The notes: generated by a model from the sequence alone, not told the origin. DNA of 5,110 nucleotides from JABIDZ01 sp964402905 (GCA_964402905.1 CAYODU010000038.1:1-5110); one strand, 5' to 3'; counted from the first letter of the stretch, positions 1-5,110 are shown. Made by a program: numbers and translations.

Positions 1-441
1 ATTAATTGGTTTTAAACCTGGTTCGAGGAAATTTAGGTCATCCATTAAAGCATCATTTAATTCTTTTTCACTTCCGCTTAAACGCAAATCGTTGCTTTGT
101 GGTAAATCAAATGCATTAACTGCTTCAATTCTTGTGAAAAAAATTGTTATACTTTCTTTTGGTTTTAATCTATTTGCTTTCAAAACAAGACATTTTTTTT
201 CCTCATCAATTTTACAAGATATTTTTGCATTCATCATGTAATTTGTGGGCCTCACTAATCTATTTTCATGAACCGATACCGACGAATCAGCTTTAATTAG
301 AATTAATCTTTTTCCAAGAGGTAAATTTGAGCTTGCTCTTCCGTCATAGTCAACAACACAATCCCCAATAATGATACATAGCTCTTGATTTTTAACAGCT
401 GAAAGAATTTTTTCCGTTGCATTTGAAAAATCCAATGACAT
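1..441 (-). CDS. nucS: Endonuclease NucS/EndoMS (mismatch-specific), N-terminal 147 residues, cut by window edge
   Basis: NucS/EndoMS is a dimeric endonuclease that cuts both strands around mismatched bases and serves as a MutS/MutL-independent mismatch repair nuclease in many archaea and actinobacteria, working with PCNA. From the ATG at 441 the minus strand stays open for 147 codons and runs off the left edge. Visible family signatures are IGDCVVDYDGRA (25-36), the VHENR segment (57-61), RPTNY (64-68), a KPKE turn near 94-97, and GSEKEL (123-128) followed by DDLNFLEPGLKPI leading into the RecB-like nuclease domain. The catalytic Asp-Glu-Lys core lies beyond the window and cannot be checked. 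Family members are about 230-250 residues, so roughly 100 are missing. Many homologues have Trp after the Asn in the RPxNW segment; here it is Tyr68. The start is supported by the usual short lead before the conserved core. The gene follows the 155-residue basic gene after 63 nt and may have its own promoter. Family assignment is near certain. Confidence 0.93.
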   Translation of the reverse strand, partial: MSLDFSNATEKILSAVKNQELCIIIGDCVVDYDGRASSNLPLGKRLILIKADSSVSVHENRLVRPTNYMMNAKISCKIDEEKKCLVLKANRLKPKESITIFFTRIEAVNAFDLPQSNDLRLSGSEKELNDALMDDLNFLEPGLKPIN

Positions 442-445
442 AAAA

Positions 446-476
446 ATCAACAAATAATTTGTTTAATCTTGTTGAT
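446..476. repeat. Inverted repeat just upstream of the nucS start
   Basis: ATCAACAA (446-453) is perfectly inverted as TTGTTGAT (469-476) around a 15-nt AT-rich spacer. The repeat ends 4 nt before the nucS ATG (439-441). It could be an operator for a dimeric repressor or an RNA hairpin that affects nucS translation. An 8-bp perfect inverted repeat in such AT-rich intergenic DNA can also occur by chance, so only its position makes it notable. Confidence 0.4.
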
Positions 477-494
477 AAAAAAGCGATTGGAAAC

Positions 495-502
495 TATTAT
501 AG
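495..502 (-). promoter_or_regulatory. Candidate TATA box for nucS
   Basis: On the minus strand this reads CTATAATA, a good archaeal TATA-box match, in the 63-nt gap between the 155-residue gene and nucS. A transcript starting about 26 nt downstream would begin near 472, inside the inverted repeat, leaving a leader of about 30 nt. A weaker TTAAAC-like element near 462-467 would instead give a leaderless transcript. The promoter is inferred, and nucS may also be read through from the M24 operon. Confidence 0.35.
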
Positions 503-504
503 CT

Positions 505-972
505 TTATTCTTTACTTCTTTTCTTATCTCTGGGATGTCGGCGGATATAATCATTTGCAGTTTCCAGGCGATCAATTTCATTTGTAACATGGATCATTTC
601 AATGCCAAATTGTGCCCTTTTTCTACCAAGAAGATTTCTTAATTCTGAATTAATTTCTATTATTATTTTATCCCTGCCCTCATATTGTTTCCTTGCTTCA
701 AGTTCTTTTGTGCGCAGAAGTTTTCTGTAAATTAAATCATAGATTTTTTCTCTTTTTTTAACATCAGTTATTCCAAGTCTATCCAGAACAATTTTTACTG
801 TTCTTCTGCTTGTCATTTTATCTAATCTACTTCCAAATTTATTGCCCATTGCTTTTTTCTGTCTCAATACCCCGGCTGTTGTTCTCAAAACCATATCCAA
901 GCTCGGTGCTTTTTGCCCGCGTTTAATTACTTTTCTCCTCGCATCTCCGGGGAGTTTGATTTTTAATTTCAT
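505..972 (-). CDS. Very basic 155-residue protein of unknown function
   Basis: I do not recognise this family. The protein is strongly cationic: by hand count about 44 Lys/Arg against about 20 Asp/Glu. It has a basic N-terminal stretch (ARRKVIKRGQK, 11-21), a middle part that looks helical (60-100, including KIVLDRLGI at 60-68), a likely helix at 101-140 with regular hydrophobic spacing, and a Lys/Arg-rich tail (RRHPRDKKRSKE, 144-155). There is no signal peptide, membrane segment or cysteine. The composition suggests nucleic-acid or ribosome binding, which is inference only. The ATG overlaps the M24 peptidase stop by 4 nt (ATGA), so the two are probably translationally coupled in one mRNA, with a GGGG stretch about 11 nt upstream as a possible weak ribosome binding site. 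nucS follows after 63 nt. The stop is TAA. It is real by its overlap with M24, its length and its non-random composition. Confidence 0.8.
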   Translation of the reverse strand: MKLKIKLPGDARRKVIKRGQKAPSLDMVLRTTAGVLRQKKAMGNKFGSRLDKMTSRRTVKIVLDRLGITDVKKREKIYDLIYRKLLRTKELEARKQYEGRDKIIIEINSELRNLLGRKRAQFGIEMIHVTNEIDRLETANDYIRRHPRDKKRSKE

Positions 973-2021
973 AATTTAATATACCCCTTTCTTATTAATA
1001 AATAATCTTTTTCAATCCTCACACCAAATTTTTTCGTGTACTTTGCGGGTTCGATAGCTAAAACCATTCCTTTTTTCATTATCCAAATGCTTTTCTCGCT
1101 TATTGCGCCGGGGGAATCATGTTCTTCGATTCCTATGCCATGTCCAAGTGCATGAGGAATTTTTAAGTAAGAGACTTTTTTTGCAAGTACTGATGCTTTT
1201 TTTCCTGGCACCAATTCTTTTTCAATTTCTTCTAAAGCTAATTTTACTGCATCAAAAACAGCACAGTATTCTACATAATTATTTCTGTATTTCTTATTCT
1301 CTCCCTTTTTAATTTCATTTCCTTTTTCAAACCAGTAACTCTGTGTAATATCAGCACAATAGCCCTTGTATTTTGCTCCCGTGTCAATTAAAACTGGTCC
1401 AAAAGATAGTTTTGTTTTTCCAGAAATGTGGTGTATATTAGAAGTGTTTTTTCCAAATGCTACAATGCAAAAAGCTGTTTCAAAACCGTCTCTCTCAAAT
1501 TCTTTTTTTATAAAAATTTCAATTTCTTTTTCTGTTATTCCTGGACAAAGAACTGAATTTTTAACTTTTGTTAAAACTTTTTTTGTTTCTTTTACAGCAG
1601 TTGAAATGTTTTTTATTTCTTTTTCATTTTTTATTTCTTTCTCTTTTTCTATTTCAAGGGAAACATTAAACAATTTCTGTTTTTTTAAAATTTTCTTTAG
1701 CCATTTTAACTGCGAAACTGTTGTAAAGCGTGCATCATAGCCAATTTTTTTTCCAGCTGTGTTAAGTACTTTTTTTAATTCATTTTTTTCTGGGTAATCC
1801 TTCACAATAACTTTTTTTGAAAAAGCTTTTTTTGCTTGGGGGTAATTAAATGGGTGGGAAAGCCAAATTGCTTTTCCTTTTTTCTTAATAATAAGAATTC
1901 CTTCATATTTTTCACTTGCATTTGTTCCGAGGTACTTGTTAACCAAAGGGTTTTTCCAATAACTATGAAAATTAAATAGTATAACTGCATCAGCTTTGTT
2001 CCATAACCCTAAATGGTTCAT
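969..2021 (-). CDS. M24 family metallopeptidase (Xaa-Pro aminopeptidase/prolidase type)
   Basis: Pita-bread-fold peptidase with a two-metal site, expected to remove the N-terminal residue before proline or split Xaa-Pro dipeptides in the cytoplasm. From the ATG at 2021 it has 350 residues, normal for the family: a creatinase-like N-terminal domain (about 1-125), a charged Lys/Glu linker (about 124-140), then the catalytic domain. All five metal ligands are visible: Asp213 in LIDTGAKYKGY, Asp224 in CADITQ, His294 in HALGHGIG, Glu326 in AIEPAKY and Glu337 in GVRIEKD. The substrate-side His pair (IHHIS, 196-200) is also present. A TTG in frame at 2054 would add 11 residues, but a TATA-like box centred 26 nt before the ATG would then lie inside the gene, so the ATG is preferred. 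It follows the M18 gene by 42 nt and overlaps the next gene by 4 nt. Substrate class (Xaa-Pro versus methionine) cannot be fixed from motifs alone, but the N-terminal domain favours Xaa-Pro. Confidence 0.9.
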   Translation of the reverse strand: MNHLGLWNKADAVILFNFHSYWKNPLVNKYLGTNASEKYEGILIIKKKGKAIWLSHPFNYPQAKKAFSKKVIVKDYPEKNELKKVLNTAGKKIGYDARFTTVSQLKWLKKILKKQKLFNVSLEIEKEKEIKNEKEIKNISTAVKETKKVLTKVKNSVLCPGITEKEIEIFIKKEFERDGFETAFCIVAFGKNTSNIHHISGKTKLSFGPVLIDTGAKYKGYCADITQSYWFEKGNEIKKGENKKYRNNYVEYCAVFDAVKLALEEIEKELVPGKKASVLAKKVSYLKIPHALGHGIGIEEHDSPGAISEKSIWIMKKGMVLAIEPAKYTKKFGVRIEKDYLLIRKGYIKL

Positions 2022-2042
2022 AAAAACAAAACGCGTTTCGAG

Positions 2043-2051
2043 TATAAAAAA
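2043..2051 (-). promoter_or_regulatory. TATA-like box for the M24 peptidase gene
   Basis: The minus strand reads TTTTTTATA, centred about 26 nt before the ATG at 2021, which is the spacing of a leaderless archaeal promoter. No Shine-Dalgarno sequence precedes that ATG, consistent with a leaderless mRNA. This supports an internal promoter between the M18 and M24 genes and decides the start against the TTG at 2054. In DNA this AT-rich a chance match is possible. Confidence 0.45.
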
Positions 2052-2063
2052 CAATTCTATTTT

Positions 2064-3476
2064 TTATTTTAATTCAAGAAACGCTTTGTATGCTTTGTAA
2101 GTACAATACAAATCTATTTTGCTTAGTAGTTCAAATGGGGAGTGCATTGCAAGTATTGGTGGGCCAGCATCAACAATATTCATGTTGTATTTTGCAAGCA
2201 GATATGCTATTGTTCCGCCACCGCCCTGATCAACTTTACCCATTTCTCCGTACTGGAAAGGAACATTTGCTTTCCCAAGTATTTGTCTTATAAAAGACAT
2301 GTACTCCGCATTAGCATCGCTTCCATAATATTTTCCACCGGAACCAGTTGCTTTTTCAATTGCAATTCCGTGACCCATTTTATTTACATTTGTTAAATCC
2401 ATTTTATCCATGTATTTTGTATCAAGTCCTGATGTACCATCAGCACTGATTGCCATTGAGTTGAAAAGTATTTCTTGTCCAGAAACTTTTTCACCTTTCA
2501 TTTTTGCTATTTTTGTAAGCGTTTCTTCAAGGAAAATAGAACTCATTGCTGTGTTTCCTGTGCTTCCTATTTCTTCTTTGTCCACAAATAGTACTGCTGA
2601 TGGAAATCTGCTTTTTGAATCAAGTAAAGATTTTAGTGCAACAAAAGAACATGCTCTATCATCATGTGCGGGCGCACCTATAATTGCTTTATCAACCCCC
2701 ACATCGCGTGCTTTTGTCGCAGGATATAATGATACTTCTGCCGAAATAAAATCTTCTTCAATAATATTGTATTTATCATTGAGTGCTTTCAAAAAAGTTG
2801 CTTTAATTTTTTCTTTAACTTTTTTATCATCAATTGGCATAGATGCTCCGATAGCATCCATATCCTCTCCTTTAATTATTTCTGTAGCTTTCTCTGATTC
2901 AAATTCTTTTCCTTCTAGGTGTGGCAATAAATCACTTATAACAAAAACGGGTTCGCTTTCTTTTTCCCCTAAAGAAATATTAATTTTATTTCCCTTTTTG
3001 TCGAAAACAACTCCGTGCATTGCAAGTGGAACATTAAGCCAGTGGTACTTTTTTATTCCACCGTAGTAATGTAAATTAATCATTGCAAATCCGTCGGATT
3101 CATAAACAGGGCTTAATTTGAAGTCAAGTCTTACAGAATCTATGTGCGAACCAAGTATTCTCAATCCGTTTGAAATTTTCCCTTCAGATAAATCAAGAAT
3201 CAAAATGTTTTTGTCGTGGTTAATTGCGAAAATCTTTTTTGAAGAAGCAGTTGCTTTACTAATATCAACAAAACCTTTTTTTTCAACTGTTTTTTTTGCA
3301 AAAGCAACTATTTCTCTTTCACTCTTATTTTCATTTAAAAATAATTTGTATTCTTCTGCTAATTCAAAAGAATCTTTAATCTCTTTTTTATCAAGTATTT
3401 CCCAAGCACTTTTTCTTTCAACAAAAAGCTTTTTTTCAATTTCACTCTTCTCATCTTTCTCTTTTTTTTCTGCCAT
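2064..3476 (-). CDS. M18 family zinc aminopeptidase (aminopeptidase I type)
   Basis: Cytoplasmic di-zinc aminopeptidase that releases N-terminal residues from peptides; relatives form large tetrahedral dodecamers. The 470-residue length is normal for the M18 branch found in clostridia and Thermotoga-like bacteria. Ligand and catalytic residues are all visible: His111 in GSHIDSVRLD, bridging Asp272 in APAHDDRAC, catalytic Glu301 and ligand Glu302 in VDKEEIGS, Asp346 in ISADGTSG, and His445 in LAMHSPFE. The glycine-rich GKVDQGGGGTIAYLL segment (413-427) and the SGGKYYGSDANAEY stretch (379-392) are also typical of this branch. The N-terminus is a Lys/Glu-rich leader (1-22) without hydrophobic character, so no export signal. 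The ATG at 3476 is preceded 5 nt upstream by GTGGTGG, which contains the archaeal GGTG pairing core, and by a TATA box about 49 nt upstream. The M24 peptidase gene follows, suggesting joint peptide breakdown. Stop is TAA. Confidence 0.94.
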   Translation of the reverse strand: MAEKKEKDEKSEIEKKLFVERKSAWEILDKKEIKDSFELAEEYKLFLNENKSEREIVAFAKKTVEKKGFVDISKATASSKKIFAINHDKNILILDLSEGKISNGLRILGSHIDSVRLDFKLSPVYESDGFAMINLHYYGGIKKYHWLNVPLAMHGVVFDKKGNKINISLGEKESEPVFVISDLLPHLEGKEFESEKATEIIKGEDMDAIGASMPIDDKKVKEKIKATFLKALNDKYNIIEEDFISAEVSLYPATKARDVGVDKAIIGAPAHDDRACSFVALKSLLDSKSRFPSAVLFVDKEEIGSTGNTAMSSIFLEETLTKIAKMKGEKVSGQEILFNSMAISADGTSGLDTKYMDKMDLTNVNKMGHGIAIEKATGSGGKYYGSDANAEYMSFIRQILGKANVPFQYGEMGKVDQGGGGTIAYLLAKYNMNIVDAGPPILAMHSPFELLSKIDLYCTYKAYKAFLELK

Positions 3477-3480
3477 AAAA

Positions 3481-3487
3481 CCACCAC
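3481..3487 (-). promoter_or_regulatory. Ribosome binding site of the M18 gene
   Basis: The minus strand reads GTGGTGG, ending 4 nt before the ATG at 3476. The GGTG core pairs with the CACC of the archaeal 16S rRNA 3' end. It supports this start codon over later in-frame methionines. Confidence 0.55.
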
Positions 3488-3520
3488 ATAAACAATCATT
3501 TTTTCTGAATAGAATAACAA

Positions 3521-3528
3521 ATTATAAA
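3521..3528 (-). promoter_or_regulatory. TATA box for the M18 gene
   Basis: The minus strand reads TTTATAAT, within CTTTATAATTTG. A start site about 26 nt downstream would fall near 3499, giving a leader of about 23 nt that carries the GTGGTGG ribosome binding site. It lies right after the T-tracts that probably end the upstream transcript, as expected for a new transcription unit. Confidence 0.5.
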
Positions 3529-3529
3529 G

Positions 3530-3567
3530 AAAAAGGTATTAAAAAGGGTTTTGGGTTAATCTCCCTT
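3530..3567 (-). terminator. Probable terminator after the interrupted basic-protein gene
   Basis: On the minus strand, about 22 nt after the stop at 3589, AAGGG (3563-3567) can pair with CCCTT (3544-3548) around a 15-nt loop, followed by TTTTT tracts at 3541-3545 and 3530-3534. Archaeal transcription commonly stops at T-tracts, with or without a weak stem. The stem is only 5 bp, so the T-tracts are the stronger evidence. Confidence 0.4.
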
Positions 3568-3588
3568 ATAATTTTCTCAGATAAAGAT

Positions 3589-4233
3589 TTATTTTCTTGG
3601 TTTATGAAATCCGATTATATTGTCAACAACATCTTCTTGTGCTTCTACCCATGGATAAGTTATTTTCATGGCTTTGCTGTAAGAATCTTCCCATAACTCG
3701 CCGCGTTGTTTTTCTGTTAATCCTTCCCCGTGTGTTCTGAGTATTATATCGGCGTATAATGATGATGCAACAACAATATCTAGTGCCTTAAGTTTTGGGC
3801 TTATTCTTCTTCTAAGAATACGTTGCACTTCGGATTCAATGTTTTCTTCTGGATTAACCCCGCTCTCAACAAGTTTCTCAACTATTTTACTAAATTTTCC
3901 CCAATGCCTACTTCGTTCGGCATGAACTCTTCGAGCAACTGACAAATATTTATTTACTTTTACTCGGTTTTGCACGAGCTCTTTTAGCTCTGCGAGTTCT
4001 TTTTTTCCTTTAACCCTTTTGTATAAATCTTTAATGATGCTTCCATATGTCTTTTCCCAAACTTTATCTTTTAGCTCAGCAGGTGTGAATTTTTCTGGCT
4101 CAACTCCTGCGCTCTTTGCCATAAAGTTAAGATCGCCCATTGTAGTGAATCTTCTCACGGCATGATCTGCTGCTCTTGAAGCTACATTATCCAGTGAAAG
4201 TACTTGTCGTACTTTAATTTGTCTTGGGGTCAA
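3589..4233 (-). CDS. Unrecognised basic, helix-rich protein; uninterrupted 3' part of a broken gene
   Basis: I do not recognise the family. The open part is 214 residues if started at the TTG at 4233, but the reading frame continues upstream without interruption to a TAA at 4360-4362 and then back to an ATG at 4443, so TTG is probably not the natural start. There is no ribosome binding site before it, and the 42 codons upstream look just as protein-like. The sequence is hydrophilic and mostly helical, with basic segments such as RRRISPKLK (about 140-148) and RVHAERSRHWGK (about 101-112), and a short acidic region near 195-202 (WVEAQEDV). No membrane segment, cysteine cluster or known catalytic motif is seen. 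A nucleic-acid or ribosome-associated role is possible but only inferred from composition. It lies downstream of the 55-residue gene with a small gap and ends in TAA before a terminator-like stretch. Whether a functional product is made is open. Confidence 0.6.
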   Translation of the reverse strand: MTPRQIKVRQVLSLDNVASRAADHAVRRFTTMGDLNFMAKSAGVEPEKFTPAELKDKVWEKTYGSIIKDLYKRVKGKKELAELKELVQNRVKVNKYLSVARRVHAERSRHWGKFSKIVEKLVESGVNPEENIESEVQRILRRRISPKLKALDIVVASSLYADIILRTHGEGLTEKQRGELWEDSYSKAMKITYPWVEAQEDVVDNIIGFHKPRK

Positions 4234-4443
4234 TCCTCTTCTTTCAAAAAGACTTGTTGTTCTCGGAATTCTTTTTGCAATATTAAAAGCCTTGAGATTA
4301 ATTCCTTTTCTTCCCTTTTCATAATATTCGGCAAGTATACGTTCACGAGAAATCCTTGGTTATCTTCCACGGGTTGCAGGATTAGTTGCAAATTGATTTC
4401 CTCTTCGCCTATGGGTTGTGGCTAAAGGTCCTTTTAGTGCCAT
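4234..4443 (-). pseudogene. 5' part of the same gene, carrying an in-frame TAA at codon 28
   Basis: From ATG at 4443 the frame reads MALKGPLATTHRRRGNQF and continues to codon 27, hits TAA at 4362-4360, then continues as PRISRERILAEYYEKGRKG and on for 42 codons to the TTG at 4233, all in the frame of the 214-residue part. The whole frame (3589-4443) is 285 codons including the final stop. Both sides of the TAA are basic and similar in style, and no ATG, GTG or TTG exists in frame between the TAA and 4233. One base change (for example to AAA, CAA, GAA or TCA) would restore one long gene. The ATG sits 19 nt after the 55-residue gene and has an AAGGGTAA ribosome-binding-like stretch 6 nt upstream, so this is very likely the original start. 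A recent nonsense mutation or a sequencing/assembly error is the simplest reading. Confidence 0.65.
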
Positions 4444-4462
4444 AAAAGTTACCCTTGAATAT

Positions 4463-4630
4463 TTATGCTTTCTTTAACATCGGTAAACCAGTTGTTTGAT
4501 TTTCAACAACAATATAACCGCTTGGTAAATCTATTGCATTTTCTTTTTGTACTGAACCAAAATAGAACAATCGGCCTTTTCCGTGCAAAAAATACTTTTT
4601 TCCTCTTGAATTTGTGTGTTCATAAACCAT
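4463..4630 (-). CDS. Small 55-residue conserved-type protein of unknown function
   Basis: The minus strand from ATG 4630 encodes 55 residues ending in TAA. It begins MVYEHTNSRGKKYFLHGKG and ends with GYIVVENQTTGLPMLKKA. The pattern (YEHTNSxGxxYxLH, an aromatic LFYFG strand, then DLPxGYxVVENxxTGLPxLKK) resembles a small uncharacterised protein I associate with uncultivated bacteria and archaea; this is recollection, not a search. In the versions I recall the middle carries a Gly/Lys-rich turn that is shorter here. It is probably a small beta-rich cytoplasmic protein; no function is proposed. The start is strongly supported by GGTGAT 4 nt upstream, an exact match to the archaeal anti-Shine-Dalgarno complement. 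It leads the minus-strand unit, and the interrupted basic-protein gene follows after 19 nt. Confidence 0.8.
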   Translation of the reverse strand: MVYEHTNSRGKKYFLHGKGRLFYFGSVQKENAIDLPSGYIVVENQTTGLPMLKKA

Positions 4631-4634
4631 TTAA

Positions 4635-4640
4635 ATCACC
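4635..4640 (-). promoter_or_regulatory. Ribosome binding site of the 55-residue gene
   Basis: The minus strand reads GGTGAT, ending 4 nt before the ATG at 4630. It is fully complementary to AUCACC near the 3' end of archaeal 16S rRNA. This site is the main sequence evidence that the short gene is translated. Confidence 0.65.
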
Positions 4641-4660
4641 AATGTAATAGTGTTTTTAAT

Positions 4661-4668
4661 GTTTAAAA
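4661..4668 (-). promoter_or_regulatory. Weak candidate TATA box for the 55-residue gene
   Basis: The minus strand reads GTTTAAAA on the plus side, TTTTAAAC on its own. It is about 34 nt before the ATG, which would place transcription start near 4638, overlapping the ribosome binding site. That is too close, so an element further upstream (for example GTTATTTTC, 4679-4687) may be the real one. The stretch 4631-4733 is the shared divergent promoter region with scpB and holds no gene. Confidence 0.25.
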
Positions 4669-4708
4669 TCCTATTGGAGAAAATAACTTCTGGCAGTTAA
4701 ACAAAAGC

Positions 4709-4716
4709 TTTAAATT
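4709..4716 (+). promoter_or_regulatory. TATA box for scpB
   Basis: TTTAAATT, preceded by an A-rich stretch (ACAAAAG) that fits a BRE-like element. Its centre is about 21 nt before the ATG at 4734 and 30 nt before the in-frame ATG at 4743, so transcription should begin between or at these codons. No Shine-Dalgarno sequence is present, which fits a leaderless mRNA. Confidence 0.5.
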
Positions 4717-4733
4717 AGATTAATTCTTTCTTT

Positions 4734-5110
4734 ATGTTAGCTATGGATAGAATGGAAAAAGAGAAGGTTATGGAAGCAGCACTATTCATGTCTCCAAAAC
4801 CCTTGCTTTTAGAAGAATTAAAAGATATTGCGCAAGTGGATTCGCGCATTGAAACAAAATCAATGCTTGATGAATTAATTCATTTTTATGATAACCGAAA
4901 ATCTTCTCTTGAAATAATTTCTTCTGATGCCGGTTACCAGATGAGAGTAAAAAAAGAGTATGAGGACAAGGTTTCTCACTTTGCACAGGACTCAATGTTT
5001 CACAAAGGGATAATGAAGACACTTGCATTAATTGCTTATAAACAGCCCATCGAGCAATCACTTGTTGTAAAGTACAGAAACAATAAAGCATATGATCACT
5101 TGAAGGTTCT
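4734..5110 (+). CDS. scpB: Segregation and condensation protein ScpB, N-terminal 125 residues, cut by window edge
   Basis: ScpB dimers bind the kleisin ScpA and, with SMC, form the condensin-like complex that organises and segregates the chromosome. The frame from ATG 4734 stays open to the right edge (125 codons plus 2 bases). The first winged-helix domain is visible (EAALFMSPKPL, 14-24, through GYQMRV, 67-72), followed by the start of the second with the hallmark LALIAYKQPI (97-106) and NKAYDHL (117-123). The NKAYxHL form in place of bacterial sequences around GVNSD resembles archaeal ScpB. Alternative in-frame starts are codons 4 (4743) and 7 (4752); the first visible family residues begin near residue 12, so all are possible, and the TATA spacing leaves 4734 and 4743 about equal. 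It is divergent from the 55-residue gene. ScpA is not upstream, so it must lie downstream or elsewhere. Usual length is about 170-200 residues. Confidence 0.9.
   Translation, partial: MLAMDRMEKEKVMEAALFMSPKPLLLEELKDIAQVDSRIETKSMLDELIHFYDNRKSSLEIISSDAGYQMRVKKEYEDKVSHFAQDSMFHKGIMKTLALIAYKQPIEQSLVVKYRNNKAYDHLKV

Noticed and set aside
1802..1990. Minus-strand 62-codon frame inside the M24 gene
   Set aside because: It is an alternative frame within the M24 coding region and has no family pattern or ribosome binding site.
2029..2038. 10-bp palindrome AAACGCGTTT between the M24 TATA box and ATG
   Set aside because: Its position would suit an operator, but palindromes of this length are expected a few times by chance in 5 kb.
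1103..3696. Several plus-strand open frames of 60-220 codons across the peptidase genes
   Set aside because: They lie opposite well-supported peptidase genes with complete catalytic motifs, are rich in Phe/Ser/Leu from reading AAA/GAA-rich codons backwards, and show no domain pattern.
4360..4362. Reassigned TAA codon (alternative genetic code)
   Set aside because: TAA ends the M18, 155-residue, 55-residue and interrupted genes in this window, and no other gene has an internal TAA. Known archaeal recoding concerns UAG (pyrrolysine) and UGA (selenocysteine), not UAA.
4465..4647. Plus-strand 60-codon open frame
   Set aside because: It is antisense to the 55-residue gene, which has a perfect ribosome binding site and a protein-like sequence; the plus-strand product does not.
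4786..5091. Minus-strand 101-codon open frame
   Set aside because: It is antisense to scpB, whose winged-helix motifs are clear.
1..5110. CRISPR array, tRNA, rRNA, insertion sequence or riboswitch
   Set aside because: No regularly spaced direct repeats, cloverleaf-like sequences, transposase motifs or terminal inverted repeats were found by reading both strands. The gaps between genes are all about 105 bases or shorter.

Overview
This AT-rich window most likely comes from an archaeon, probably a small-genome DPANN-type lineage, although the exact lineage cannot be fixed from the sequence. The archaeal call rests on four things. There is a NucS/EndoMS mismatch endonuclease in a low-GC background, which argues against the actinobacterial NucS carriers. 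The ScpB resembles archaeal versions. Several genes have TATA-like boxes about 22-26 nt before the start codon, as in leaderless or short-leader archaeal promoters. Two genes carry GGTG-type ribosome binding sites matching the archaeal 16S 3' end.

Layout. Six genes lie on the minus strand and one on the plus strand. Reading the minus strand in its own direction, from right to left, they are: a 55-residue conserved-looking small protein (4463-4630); a gene of 285 codons including stop (3589-4443) broken by an in-frame TAA at codon 28; a T-rich terminator-like stretch with a new promoter; an M18 zinc aminopeptidase (2064-3476); an M24 Xaa-Pro-type metallopeptidase (969-2021); a very basic 155-residue protein of unknown function (505-972) whose ATG overlaps the M24 stop by 4 nt; and nucS (start at 441, cut by the left edge). 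On the plus strand, divergent from the 55-residue gene across about 100 bp, scpB starts near 4734 and is cut by the right edge. The two edge genes and the 55-residue gene need the raw sequence to be seen, because they are either truncated or short.

How the genes work together. The two metallo-aminopeptidases form a peptide-degradation pair in the cytoplasm: M18 takes ordinary N-terminal residues and M24 deals with proline-containing peptides or N-terminal Met. NucS repairs replication mismatches by double-strand cleavage, and ScpB is a kleisin-partner subunit of the SMC chromosome organiser. The basic 155-residue protein between M24 and NucS and the interrupted basic protein further upstream are the least explained items. 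No RNA gene, CRISPR array, insertion sequence or other mobile element was seen, and no stretch longer than about 105 bases lacks a gene.
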